From: Ascoidea asiatica
Taxonomy: Eukaryota > Ascomycota > Saccharomycetes > Ascoideales > Ascoideaceae
NCBI GenBank assembly: GCA_001600695.1
Contig: BCKQ01000003.1
Location: 1,178,001 to 1,242,000, forward strand
Reading direction: 5' to 3'
Length of the DNA: 64,000 nt
Under the pieces are notes generated by a model, which worked only from the letters and a program-made list of their open reading frames with translations, did no database searches and was not told where the DNA came from. The position numbers and the translations under genes were made by a program. Of the stretch, positions 21,135 to 31,183 are shown in pieces (within the stretch, counting starts at the first letter, position 1; each line of letters opens with the position of its first letter).

Positions 21135-24100
21135 TCAACTAAAGAAGTATTGACTGTCTTTTACAACATTGACATCAAACTCACCCTTTGGTGGAATTTC
21201 TGGCATTCTTAATGCAACCAAAACATTTACAGTAAATGCTGATCTTTTTGGTTTTGATTCAGTTTCAGTTGCTAAGTCTACTTCGGACTCAGTTTCTTCT
21301 GTTTTTTCAGCTTGCTTTGCAGCTTTATTTTTTTTGGTTTTTAATGCCTTTTTAGCCTTGAACTGCTTTTCACTGGCAATTATTGATTCAATATCAAATC
21401 CTTCTGTCAAACTAACGCTGGTTTCCATAGTTAAACCTTCTTGAACATCAACCAAATTACTTGAATTTAATAGATTCCTTCGTTTCTTTTCCAACATAAT
21501 TTCATCTAAAATTGTAACAGTATGACCTAATTCTTTACTAAATTTTTTTCTGAACTCTAATACTTTTTCACCAATTTCACTTGATTTTTCAACAGCTACA
21601 TAGTATAAATAACCTTCATATCTTTTTTCAAATTCATTTCTCAACTTTTGAATTAAATCAACTTCATGCAATTTGACAAATTGATCCCTTAATACAGTGT
21701 TCATGACATCAATATCACTGGCATGTGTCCAATATGAATCATGAACAGCAGCAAATGACAATCCTTTATTACCACATTCTGCAGCGGATAGAAGCATATG
21801 AGAAGCATCTAATGAATGAATGAAATTGGGTGGGAATGCTGCTTGTTGTTTTCTGGAATCTACCGTGTTTAAATCAAAAGGATCAGAAATATAAACAGTT
21901 TGTAAGTTAGTTGTTATTTGTTTTCTTTTAATATCTCTATATGGTTGAACAATTGGTAATCCTAAAGGTGTTGTCCAAATAACAGATGCCATACAAACTG
22001 GTTGCATTGATTTTGGATTGACAACGTCTGTTTCATTTAAATCAATTCTAATAGACTTCGTTATTCTTTTAGCACATTCACCTAACCAATCTTGAATTAA
22101 ATGAGCACCATGAAATAATTCTCTGATGGAAGAAAAAACATGCGAGGTAAGATATCTTGATAAAAAGTATGCCTGCTCTTTTCCAAATATATCATTAAGT
22201 TGTTTTTGAATTTGATGGGTAGCTCCAATATAAGTAACCCCATAAACATTTGTCATAACTGTTTGTTTGACAACTTTTCTTTTTATATGTTTCTGAAGAG
22301 CTATAGCACTTTCATTACCTTCAGCAGCATCTTTATCAACACGGGCTTGTACTAATTTAGCAACATGAGTATAAACATCGTTTGGTTTTTCATGAGGAAC
22401 AAGATTAACTTGTCTTGCACCTTCCAAATCCCCACCAAGGGCAGCGTAATGCTGTAAACCATTACATGTACCATCTTGATGAACTGGTTGATGAGAGATA
22501 AACTCTGTAGGATCCTCTAACTTCATTGCTTCGTGAAGTTCCATTATAGTTGCGAGTGCTTGCCATGGCTTGTCTGCTTCTTTCCACCACATTTTTCCAT
22601 TTAATGGATCTAAAGCTGAGTCTTCAAGTAATTCAAATTTAGATTCTACGAATTTCACTCTATCATCAAGAGAGACTTTATCTACTCCAAAGAGATTACT
22701 CAAATGAATTTTTAACCATCTCAAACCACGATCACCAAGTTTTTTACCTTTCCAGAAACAAAGTAAAGATCTTGAAAGATCATTTCCTAAATAATTTAAA
22801 TGAGGGGATATTGGATATGATCTACCTCTGAAATCTAAGTTGTTAGGAAAATAAAACTTCTCTCCAACATAAGATCTTGCGATTTCTAACTTATAATTAA
22901 AATCACATCTTTGAGATCGATTTTGACTATATTCATTTGCTAAAGTTTTGCATTCAGCTTGCCATGCTTTCTTTTCGCTTGGATCACAATCTCTCTCTGG
23001 CTGAGGAGGTAAATTTAGTTTTTCAATTGCTTTTGGTATATCTAAGAAAGTATCACCAGTATTCCATACATTTGTAATAGTATTTAGCATTCGTTCATTT
23101 ATAGTCCAAGGAGTATTACCAAGAACGTTTAATCCATCATATATTTTATCTAGATCACCATTAGAAGAAGCTGCTTCAACATATGCTATCTGTTCAGGAG
23201 AGTCTTTGGTTCTGATTAATAAATTTGTTGAATAATGATAACCTCCTGAAGTCCAATTAGTCCACTCATTTGGTTTAACTAACATTGGTAAAGATTGAGG
23301 ATTTATTGTTTTACCTAAATCTTCAGTGGCTAAACTATCAATTAATGAAGGATGGAAACGAATTACACCTAATTTTGTTCCATTATTATATTGATAAGAA
23401 TGATAAAGAGCAGGCTGAGAACCAACAACTTTTTTATTAGTTCTTGGATCAATTGCTTGGACATCTACTTTAGCTACATTAATTAAATATGAAATTAATA
23501 TTGCTCCGATTCTTGCCCTGATATGAGAAGGCCATTCAATCATTGCAGCTTTTTCAGAATTTTCACTTCTGAAAAAAATTTTTGTTGATCTGATTAATTT
23601 TTGTAATTTTAAACTTTGTTTTGATAAATGAGCAAAAGTTTTGTCTTCTAATTGTAATAATTCGTCAGCTCTGAATTCATATTCGATAGCTTTTCCAACT
23701 GCCATTACAGCTCTTGCAGTTCTCATACCATCATGAATCCCTCCAGTTGAGTGTAATTTTAATAATTCAAGAATTGTTATAACAGTCATTCTTTTTGGAT
23801 CTATTAGTTGAAAATATGGGCCATATTCAATTCTTTCTTTAAATTTTGATCTTTCAGAAGAAGATAAATTAGGATTAGCTTTTTTATCTACAGAATCTAA
23901 AGCTTCTTGACATAGTTGAACTTCATTTTCTACTAATGGATACATATCATTATACCATTTCCATAATCTTGAATTTAATGCTCGTTTTATTGGTAATGAG
24001 CCTCTTTTTTTTAAATCTAAAGCTTCATGTTTCCAACTTTCATGAGCTGCTTCTATTGATCTTGCTTCTAATTGTTTTTGTCTTTCTTCATTATATAATT

Positions 24101-25382
24101 CTAAAGTTTCATCAAATTTTTGTTGTTTTTCAGGATCATTTTGTAAAGATTTATAAAGTTCAAAAAAATTTAGTTTATTTGAATCCATCATAATACTTGA
24201 ATTTTTTAAATTTTCAATTAAAGTTTCTAAATTATCATTGTTTATTTCAGGAGATAAAGATAAAAGAGTATGTCTAATTGCTTTCATACCATAAGAATCA
24301 ACAGATTTTAATTCTTTTAAATTTTCTTTATTTAAGGAAGGAGGTAAATCTTTATTATTTTCATCGAAATAATTTTTTTTACCATGAGATAAATAAAAAT
24401 CGTTTGAAGTTGAATTTTGTAATTGATTTTGAATTTGAATTAACTTTGAATCTTTTGGATGTTTTATATTATCAGGAGATGAATTAATATTTAAATCTTT
24501 TTCAGAAATTAGATTACTATTTATAATTTGTTCAGAAATTAAAGATTTATATTGTTTTGGAATATAATTAATATAATCATTATCAATTAAAATTAATTTT
24601 TTAATATTATTTAAACCTAAAATATTTACATAAGATAATAAATCATTTATTTTATAATCACAATTATCAAAATATTTGGTTATTTCAATTTTTTCAGTTA
24701 AATTATCAACATGATTTTCTAAAATAAATTTTAAATAAATTGCAAAAGTTTTTTCATTTGGATTTATATTGAATCTTGTTTTAATTGAAGAGATGAAATT
24801 ACTTAAATCTTTTCTTGTTAATGAATGATTTTTTGATATTGACCAATTATAAAAATAATCATTAATTGGATTAATTAAATCTATATTTGAATTTATTGAA
24901 AGATTTGTAGAAATTAATTTATTTTGAATTTTTGATGAAGAGTCTTTTGAGTTATTTAATCTAGAATAAGAATTTGATAAAGAATCAAGTATTGATAAAG
25001 CTCTTGAAAATTGTCCCGAAGATATACAAGCTTCTAATAAAGAATATAAATGTGCTAAATTTTTTTCATTAGATAATTGATTTTTCAAAGACGAAGCAGG
25101 AATATCAAATAATCTATTATTTGATAATTTTTTTGGATTTTGTTTTGAATCATTATATTTTTCATTAACCGGATTCAAGAAATTTATTGGAGGTGAAGAA
25201 TGAGAGAAATTATTTGAGACACTTGAAATATTTGAAGAAAAAGATTCAGGAACTTTTTTTTTTGTAGTTGAATGAATATTTCTATAACTTATTAAAAAAT
25301 TAACATTATTAACTTTTGAAGATATTGAGGAAATATTTGAAGATGAATATGAGTTTTTTTGTTTTAGTATTAGTTTAAACAT
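21135..25382 (-). CDS. RPO41: Mitochondrial DNA-directed RNA polymerase (single subunit, T7-like)
   Basis: 1,415 residues (S. cerevisiae Rpo41 has 1,351). It transcribes mitochondrial DNA and makes replication primers, working with Mtf1. Visible: a Ser/Asn-rich N-terminal presequence; an N-terminal extension with poor conservation to about 430; DFRGRSYPISPHLNYLGND near 849; motif A HQDGTCNGLQHYAALGG near 967-983 with the first catalytic Asp; motif B KRKVVKQTVMTNVYGVTY near 1030-1047; and motif C AAVHDSYWTHASD near 1210 with the second catalytic Asp. The palm and fingers are intact. The C-terminal tail is Lys/Ala/Glu-rich (KKALKTKKNKAAKQ) before a short terminal block ending in Phe-Phe-Ser. 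It is divergent from the GH81 gene. Confidence 0.97.
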   Translation of the reverse strand: MFKLILKQKNSYSSSNISSISSKVNNVNFLISYRNIHSTTKKKVPESFSSNISSVSNNFSHSSPPINFLNPVNEKYNDSKQNPKKLSNNRLFDIPASSLKNQLSNEKNLAHLYSLLEACISSGQFSRALSILDSLSNSYSRLNNSKDSSSKIQNKLISTNLSINSNIDLINPINDYFYNWSISKNHSLTRKDLSNFISSIKTRFNINPNEKTFAIYLKFILENHVDNLTEKIEITKYFDNCDYKINDLLSYVNILGLNNIKKLILIDNDYINYIPKQYKSLISEQIINSNLISEKDLNINSSPDNIKHPKDSKLIQIQNQLQNSTSNDFYLSHGKKNYFDENNKDLPPSLNKENLKELKSVDSYGMKAIRHTLLSLSPEINNDNLETLIENLKNSSIMMDSNKLNFFELYKSLQNDPEKQQKFDETLELYNEERQKQLEARSIEAAHESWKHEALDLKKRGSLPIKRALNSRLWKWYNDMYPLVENEVQLCQEALDSVDKKANPNLSSSERSKFKERIEYGPYFQLIDPKRMTVITILELLKLHSTGGIHDGMRTARAVMAVGKAIEYEFRADELLQLEDKTFAHLSKQSLKLQKLIRSTKIFFRSENSEKAAMIEWPSHIRARIGAILISYLINVAKVDVQAIDPRTNKKVVGSQPALYHSYQYNNGTKLGVIRFHPSLIDSLATEDLGKTINPQSLPMLVKPNEWTNWTSGGYHYSTNLLIRTKDSPEQIAYVEAASSNGDLDKIYDGLNVLGNTPWTINERMLNTITNVWNTGDTFLDIPKAIEKLNLPPQPERDCDPSEKKAWQAECKTLANEYSQNRSQRCDFNYKLEIARSYVGEKFYFPNNLDFRGRSYPISPHLNYLGNDLSRSLLCFWKGKKLGDRGLRWLKIHLSNLFGVDKVSLDDRVKFVESKFELLEDSALDPLNGKMWWKEADKPWQALATIMELHEAMKLEDPTEFISHQPVHQDGTCNGLQHYAALGGDLEGARQVNLVPHEKPNDVYTHVAKLVQARVDKDAAEGNESAIALQKHIKRKVVKQTVMTNVYGVTYIGATHQIQKQLNDIFGKEQAYFLSRYLTSHVFSSIRELFHGAHLIQDWLGECAKRITKSIRIDLNETDVVNPKSMQPVCMASVIWTTPLGLPIVQPYRDIKRKQITTNLQTVYISDPFDLNTVDSRKQQAAFPPNFIHSLDASHMLLSAAECGNKGLSFAAVHDSYWTHASDIDVMNTVLRDQFVKLHEVDLIQKLRNEFEKRYEGYLYYVAVEKSSEIGEKVLEFRKKFSKELGHTVTILDEIMLEKKRRNLLNSSNLVDVQEGLTMETSVSLTEGFDIESIIASEKQFKAKKALKTKKNKAAKQAEKTEETESEVDLATETESKPKRSAFTVNVLVALRMPEIPPKGEFDVNVVKDSQYFFS

Positions 25383-26262
25383 TTTAGGATATTATTATAA
25401 ACAAAATAGATAAAAGAGATGCCAAAATAATCTGAAGGATAGTAAAATAAGAAATCCAGAGAAATTATATTTCTGTTTTTATTTTTATTATTTATTAATT
25501 ATTTTTGGATCCCTAGATTGGTATATTTACAGAAGGGCAAAAAATAAAAAGAAAGCAAAAGAAAAAAGAAGAAAAAACGATATGAAGTTCTTAAAAGAGG
25601 ATTTAAATTTTTATTATTTTATATATTGAGTTTATATTTCTAAAAAAATGAATCTATTACTGCTTCAGTTATAATTTCAGTCCAAAATCAATATTTTTAT
25701 TGAATAATTCCACTAATTATAAAATAATGCAGACTGAAATTTTTCTAAAATTGAAAAAAATAAAAAAAACCCGGAAAAGACGCCGGAAAAGATCACGGAA
25801 AAAATAATGCGGAGATTTACTGAAACTCATTTCCATACCTCGGAGAGAAAAAAACATTTTTTTTCCATGCCGCGGAGATTGTTACGGATATTTCCGTTTT
25901 AATTTCCTTCTTATCCGTAACTTCTGGAAAAAGAAAGAACTCCGCAGAACTGGTCTCATCACGTTTTTGTTTTCATTTTAAAAGATGGCTCAAAGCACAG
26001 CCAAATCAGAGTGAAATTCATGAGCTGGAGTAAATCAATACACTGACAAAATGGCAGAGTAAATAGAGTAAAAGTAAAGGTTATTGATGAATATATTGGA
26101 AATCTATGAATTACTTTTTTCATAATTTAATAAGTTACCAGAATAATCTTTTAGGATTTGTATTAAAACATCAGTGAGATCAATTGTTTCAGAAACAATT
26201 GAATTATCTTTTTTCCTGATTGATAAATCTTCACTTCATTCTTATTTATATTCCATTCTTCT
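25383..26262. promoter_or_regulatory. Divergent promoter RPO41/GH81 with CGGAAAA and GCGGAGA motifs
   Basis: 880 bases between divergent starts. The centre (about 25,770-25,930) carries a cluster of short G-rich motifs: CGGAAAAG twice then CGGAAAA (about 25,772-25,803) and GCGGAGAT twice (about 25,810 and 25,871), plus TTACGGAT and its complement ATCCGTAA (about 25,884 and 25,913) forming an inverted pair. These stand out from the AT-rich background and may be factor sites. A possible Ace2/Swi5-like GCTGG lies at about 26,022, weakly supported. Confidence 0.4.
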
Positions 26263-29049
26263 ATGCCTGATAGCGATTCTGAAGAATACTTAGCTTATCA
26301 TAACCCAAATAATAATCCCAATTCCAATAACAATCACCACAATCAAATTCAAAATCATAACTATAACTCAGCTAGTTTTTCTCAAAAGAAAAAAAAGTAC
26401 TTTCACTTACCATTGCTTGTTTTAATTTTACTTTTTTCAATTGTAATAATCGCTCTAATCAAAACAAGAATGTCATATAATAGACCAAAATTTCCATTAC
26501 CTGTTGATAGGAATAAGGAAAATTCCTTTTTAAATAAATTAACTTCAAAGGTTTCTTCATTATCAATTGATTCTCAAAGACATCCTCATTTATCAAATTT
26601 TCAGTCAACTTTTGAATCCAAAATTTCTCAGTTTACAAATACTAATACTAATACAAACACCGATAATAATATTAATAATAATAATAACCAATATCATACG
26701 TCTAATTATCAACAACCAATTCAAACTCAATTACCCACTCAATCATATTCTCAAACTAATTCCAAATCTTCTTCTCAATCATCAATTGACTATCATGATA
26801 ATTATGAAAATGAAGAACTATTCAATGACTCAATTTCAAATTTAAATCCAGCAAATTATTTCGAATCAAAAAATCATCCTTTATCTTACCCCTTATATTA
26901 TATTCAAAATTTTAATGAAAATTTACCAATTCAATCAAATAAATTTTATACAAATTTATTATTATTTAATCAAGATGATAATAATTTAAAACAATCAACA
27001 ACAATTTGGACTCATCCATATTCTTTTTCATTTTCAAAAGTTGATAGTTTAGATTCTGGTCTTTCAATTTCTCAAATTAATGATAATCAAAAAGTTTTCT
27101 CAACTGATAATTTACCTCATGAATATTATTTAAATCCAATAATGATAAAATCTTTTATAATTTCTTCTAAACAATTTAATCAAAATAATAATATTACTAA
27201 TTTAAAATTCTCTTCAAATAATTTAAATCATTTATCATTTAATTTAAGTCTATTCTTGAAAAATGATAATCCAAATAATATTATTCAATTTCCAATGGTT
27301 CAAGGTATGGCTTTCATAACTTCTTTATTCTATAATGATTTGATACCTTCAATAAAATCAAAAATTGGGTTTAAATCAATTGAAAAATTAAATAACTTAA
27401 ATGATTTCAATAATAATAATAATTTAATCATTCAAAAATACAAAATTACTTTATATGATAATTCAATTTGGTCAATTTATGTCTCAAATTTACCAAAAAA
27501 TAATAATTTTAATTTAGTTAGAATTGATAATAATAATATAGAAGCAAATCAGCCTCCTTCAGTTTATTATTCAAATACACAACCAATTGTTATTCAAATA
27601 GCTTCTGGATTTTCAAATTTTTATGATCAATCTGCTGGTATTTATACTTATAATACAACTATTTCTTCTCAATTCTTAACAAAAAATATTGAAAACCCTT
27701 CTTTAACATATTCTTTTAATTTTAAAACAAATTCAAATTCAAAATATCCATTAATGTTTGCTTTACCTCATCATTACAATCATTTTACTCATAAAACACT
27801 TTCAACCAAATCTGATATAATTTTAGATTCAACAACAATGGGTAAAATGCTTTCTTTTTTAACAAATAAATTTGAAATTATTAATTATGATTTACCATTA
27901 AATATTGAATTTGATTCTTTTAGTCAATTAAATATTAATGCAAATAATAGAATCAATTCAAATTCTTTAAACTTAATTCAAACTGCAGCTGAAAAAGAGA
28001 TTAATGAAGATATTTTTAATTTATCAAATTTAGACTCAATGTATTTCTCTGGTAAGAAATTAGATAAATATGCTTTTATATTGTACACAACTCACTATAT
28101 TTTGAAAAATCAAAGTTTAACTTTGAAACTATTACCAATTTTAATAAAATCTTTTAATAGATTTTCAAAATTACAAAATATATCAAAACTAATCTATGAT
28201 AATAACTATAAAGGTTTGATTTCAATTGCAGGTACAAATGATGATCCAAATCAAGATTTTGGTAATTCTTTTTATAATGATCATCATTTTCATTATAGTT
28301 ATTTCATTCATACTGCCGCAATTATTGTTAAAGTTGAAAAAGATTTAAACGATGGAGAAAGTAAATTCTTCAATAATAATAAAAATTTTATTGAATTTTT
28401 AATTAGAGATATTTGTAATCCTTCAAATAATGATAAATTTTTCCCAACTTTTAGATCTTTTGATTGGTTCAATGGTCATTCTTGGGCAAAAGGTTTGTTT
28501 GAAAGTGCAGATGGAAAAGATGAAGAATCAACCTCAGAAGATTATCATTGTTATTATAGTATCAAATTATGGGCCTTAGCTACAAATAATTTAAGATTAA
28601 TAAAATTATCTGATTTAATTTTGACAATTATGAAAAATTCTATTACTTCATATATGTTAATGGATAATGATAATAAAATCCAACCAAAGAGTTTTATTGG
28701 TAATAAAGTCAGTGGAATTTTTTTTGAAAATAAAATTCATCATACTACTTATTTTGGTGCCAACTTAGAATATATTCAAGGAATTCATATGATTCCAATA
28801 ACTCCAATAAGTAGTTATTTTAGAAGTCCTAAATTTGTTTCAGAAGAATGGAATGAGAAATTGATTAATCATATTAATACTGTTGAAGGTGGTTGGAAAG
28901 GTATTTTAATGTTAAATACAGCTTTATTCAATCCAAAACTTGCTTGGAATTTTTTTTGTAAAAATAATTTTAATTATGGCTATCTTGATGATGGAATGTC
29001 TTTAACATGGTCATTAGCATACATTGCCTCAATTGGAGGTGGTCAATGA
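26263..29049 (+). CDS. Endo-1,3-beta-glucanase, GH81, type II membrane-anchored
   Basis: 928-residue GH81 enzyme of the Eng1/Dse4 and Eng2/Acf2 family, which cleaves beta-1,3-glucan at daughter-cell separation or spore-wall turnover. A 40-residue polar N-terminus and four Lys precede one hydrophobic helix (about 48-66, LPLLVLILLFSIVIIALI) and then KTR, the pattern of a type II signal anchor rather than a cleaved signal peptide. A Ser/Asn/Gln-rich linker runs to about 195; the GH81 domain starts at HPLSYPLYYIQNF. Conserved late blocks are DPNQDFGNSFYNDHHFHYSY near 660-680 and FDWFNGHSWAKGLF followed by DEESTSEDYHCYY near 731-765, holding the catalytic carboxylates. Orthology to ENG1 or ENG2 is undecided: Eng1 is normally secreted and Eng2 cytosolic. 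Confidence 0.9.
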   Translation: MPDSDSEEYLAYHNPNNNPNSNNNHHNQIQNHNYNSASFSQKKKKYFHLPLLVLILLFSIVIIALIKTRMSYNRPKFPLPVDRNKENSFLNKLTSKVSSLSIDSQRHPHLSNFQSTFESKISQFTNTNTNTNTDNNINNNNNQYHTSNYQQPIQTQLPTQSYSQTNSKSSSQSSIDYHDNYENEELFNDSISNLNPANYFESKNHPLSYPLYYIQNFNENLPIQSNKFYTNLLLFNQDDNNLKQSTTIWTHPYSFSFSKVDSLDSGLSISQINDNQKVFSTDNLPHEYYLNPIMIKSFIISSKQFNQNNNITNLKFSSNNLNHLSFNLSLFLKNDNPNNIIQFPMVQGMAFITSLFYNDLIPSIKSKIGFKSIEKLNNLNDFNNNNNLIIQKYKITLYDNSIWSIYVSNLPKNNNFNLVRIDNNNIEANQPPSVYYSNTQPIVIQIASGFSNFYDQSAGIYTYNTTISSQFLTKNIENPSLTYSFNFKTNSNSKYPLMFALPHHYNHFTHKTLSTKSDIILDSTTMGKMLSFLTNKFEIINYDLPLNIEFDSFSQLNINANNRINSNSLNLIQTAAEKEINEDIFNLSNLDSMYFSGKKLDKYAFILYTTHYILKNQSLTLKLLPILIKSFNRFSKLQNISKLIYDNNYKGLISIAGTNDDPNQDFGNSFYNDHHFHYSYFIHTAAIIVKVEKDLNDGESKFFNNNKNFIEFLIRDICNPSNNDKFFPTFRSFDWFNGHSWAKGLFESADGKDEESTSEDYHCYYSIKLWALATNNLRLIKLSDLILTIMKNSITSYMLMDNDNKIQPKSFIGNKVSGIFFENKIHHTTYFGANLEYIQGIHMIPITPISSYFRSPKFVSEEWNEKLINHINTVEGGWKGILMLNTALFNPKLAWNFFCKNNFNYGYLDDGMSLTWSLAYIASIGGGQ

Positions 29050-29175
29050 TTTTTCAATCATTCATAATATACAACTGCATTATATAAAATATTTAATGAA
29101 AACTGATTAATGAATATAGATATACTGTATATATATATATAGTAAATTAAAAATGCAATATATTTACATAAAGAA

Positions 29176-29739
29176 TTATAATTTAGCTAAAATTGAATCA
29201 GCACCACTAACAGAGACTCCACTTTTAGTTTCTTGTTCGGAATAGACAACTATGCCATTTTTAACAACAATAGCATATCTTGAAGTTCTAAGTCCCATAC
29301 CATTAGCACTTGCATCCTTTGTGTAACCGATTGAATTTGAAAATTGAGTATTTCCATCACTTGCAAATACAACTTTTGGAGTGAAAGTAGATTCTAAAGT
29401 TTCCTTTAATGAAAATGGTAATTCTTTTGAACTGAATAAATCTTTTTTCCAAGCATTTAAAACAAAGCAATCATTGTTCGAAATAATTAAAATTAAATCA
29501 ACTTTTTTAGTTTTGAAATCATCCAATTTTTTCAAGATATCTGGAATATGAGTATTACTACATGTTGGAGTAAAAGCACCAGGAACCGAAACTATAATAA
29601 AAGTTTTATATTTCTTCATAAATTCATCATCAATTGTTAATTTCAATGGTCTTGAGCATGCATTAGTTTCTAGATCTATATCAAGATGTCTGAATTCAAA
29701 ACCTGTTGGGAATTTGGAATTAACTTTTAAGCCAGTCAT
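29176..29739 (-). CDS. Prx5-type peroxiredoxin, Ahp1/Pmp20 family, with C-terminal AKL
   Basis: 187-residue atypical 2-Cys peroxiredoxin reducing hydroperoxides. The peroxidatic Cys60 sits in VPGAFTPTCSNTHIP. Cys28 in ETNACSRPL aligns with the resolving Cys of S. cerevisiae Ahp1 (Cys31, with Cys62 peroxidatic). Further family blocks are FASDGNTQFSNSIGY and RYAIVVKNGIV. The C-terminus reads GADSILAKL; AKL fits the PTS1 peroxisomal signal and is the ending of Candida boidinii Pmp20, whereas Ahp1 ends AHL. Peroxisomal location is therefore likely but inferred. It lies tail-to-tail with the GH81 gene (126 bases between stops). Confidence 0.92.
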   Translation of the reverse strand: MTGLKVNSKFPTGFEFRHLDIDLETNACSRPLKLTIDDEFMKKYKTFIIVSVPGAFTPTCSNTHIPDILKKLDDFKTKKVDLILIISNNDCFVLNAWKKDLFSSKELPFSLKETLESTFTPKVVFASDGNTQFSNSIGYTKDASANGMGLRTSRYAIVVKNGIVVYSEQETKSGVSVSGADSILAKL

Positions 29740-30217
29740 TGTTGAATTAGTTCACGATATTAGCACTTGGATATGAAAATATATTCAATAGGAAAATGAG
29801 TTTTTGATTCTTTTCTAATTGAATTATCTGAAGAATTGAAAGTATCAACTCAAGAATTCTTTTTGCAAATGAAAAAAATAATGGATTTTTTTATTACTTT
29901 ATATGATTAGTAACTACTCGAGTTTGCCCGGTATTAGAGATGGAGATGCTGTAGATCGGGTTTGAATCGCTCCTCCGAGATCAGTTCTATTTCAGGATTT
30001 AAATACAAAACAATAGAGTAAATAATCAAAAAAGATAATACTTATTGAAACTTATTGAAATTCGTTATTAATTGGAAGATTATATATATATATAAAGATA
30101 AAAGAAATAAAACTGATCTATATATTGTATACTATAAAGTTTTAAAAGCGATTGGCAATTACTGAAAGAGTTCATCCCTTTTTTTGCAGTAAAAAAAAAA
30201 AATCAAAAACATTCATA
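29740..30217. other. Peroxiredoxin promoter and PEF1 3' flank
   Basis: 478 bases: minus-strand promoter of the peroxiredoxin (nearest 29740) and the 3' flank of PEF1 (near 30217). A GC-richer patch at about 29,920-29,990 includes GGGTTTGAATCG, which resembles a tRNA B box but has no matching arms. A TATATATATATA run lies at about 30,083-30,094. Nothing else recognised. Confidence 0.45.
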
Positions 30218-31183
30218 TTAATCAACAATATCCATTATTTCTTTTATGAAATCAAAATAAGAAAACAGTGCATAAGGATCATTAGAACTATAATTTTTTT
30301 CTTTGAGGTTATTATTTTTCTCATGTTTTATGAAAATTTGAGTTAATTGAATAATCAAAAGTATACTTTCAACAAAAGAGTCAAATTTCATGACATTATT
30401 ATTATCATTGGTAGAATGAGAAGGAGGTAAAAGTATTGAATATTTTCTAAATATGAAACTATTCAAATCCCTTGATAAATTAAATTTCAAGCCTATCAAA
30501 GCATTATTGAATTCATTTTCATCGATATAAAAATTTTTATCAATATCTGAATTTGAAAAAATATTTCTCCACGATAAAATCCCATCAAATAAAAGTTTAA
30601 ATTCATCGAAATCTAATAGAAGTGAACTGTTTAAATTACCATTGTTTGAAAGATTTTTATTTGGTAAAAATTTTTTTATTAATGATTTTATAGTTGAGAT
30701 CCTAAAAGATGAGGAGTCATCATTTCTTAAGGCTAATTGTAATTCATAAAGATTTAAATATCCATCATTATTTCTATCCACTCTTTTGAAAGAATTTTTT
30801 AATTGATCTTTCATTGATAATGGTTGCTTTATTTCATTTTCATCTGTTACTGGACTTTGATGAGGCAATGAAGAATTTCCATTTGTTGATGATTGCTTAT
30901 TCATAGCAAATTCATTAGCAGCTTCCATTGTTGAAAACATTCTTGTATCTGTTATAGGCTGATGTTTATTTATAATTTCATTATCATTTTGAATCTCTGG
31001 AGATTTAGATTGAGACTGAGATTCAGGTTGATTCAACTCTCTTGGAGTTGTGAACATGATTAAATCATCTCCTTTATATTTATTTAAGCTCGGATCTGAT
31101 CTGTTGATTGGCAAAGAATTTTCTTCTTTAATGCTCTTTGATTGATGTGATTTTTGTTTCAATTTCATATGACTCAAAAACAT
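30218..31183 (-). CDS. PEF1: Penta-EF-hand calcium-binding protein
   Basis: 321 residues, near the 335 of S. cerevisiae PEF1/YGR058W, a calcium-dependent ALG-2-like protein linked to polar bud growth. The first 150 residues are Ser/Gln/Asn-rich and disordered. The C-terminal half holds EF-hands: DRNNDGYLNLYELQLAL near 166-182 is a canonical loop, a second region runs near 190-225 (LLLDFDEFKLLFDG), and a third, SDIDKNFYIDENEFNNAL near 232-249, is also canonical. The ending FDFIKEIMDIVD fits the last PEF hand and dimer interface. Met1 and Met6 are both possible starts. Orthology is inferred from architecture and length. Confidence 0.82.
   Translation of the reverse strand: MFLSHMKLKQKSHQSKSIKEENSLPINRSDPSLNKYKGDDLIMFTTPRELNQPESQSQSKSPEIQNDNEIINKHQPITDTRMFSTMEAANEFAMNKQSSTNGNSSLPHQSPVTDENEIKQPLSMKDQLKNSFKRVDRNNDGYLNLYELQLALRNDDSSSFRISTIKSLIKKFLPNKNLSNNGNLNSSLLLDFDEFKLLFDGILSWRNIFSNSDIDKNFYIDENEFNNALIGLKFNLSRDLNSFIFRKYSILLPPSHSTNDNNNVMKFDSFVESILLIIQLTQIFIKHEKNNNLKEKNYSSNDPYALFSYFDFIKEIMDIVD

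Noticed and set aside
29960-29985. tRNA-like B box GGGTTTGAATCG
   Set aside because: Flanks do not pair as a T stem, and no acceptor or anticodon arm can be built around it.
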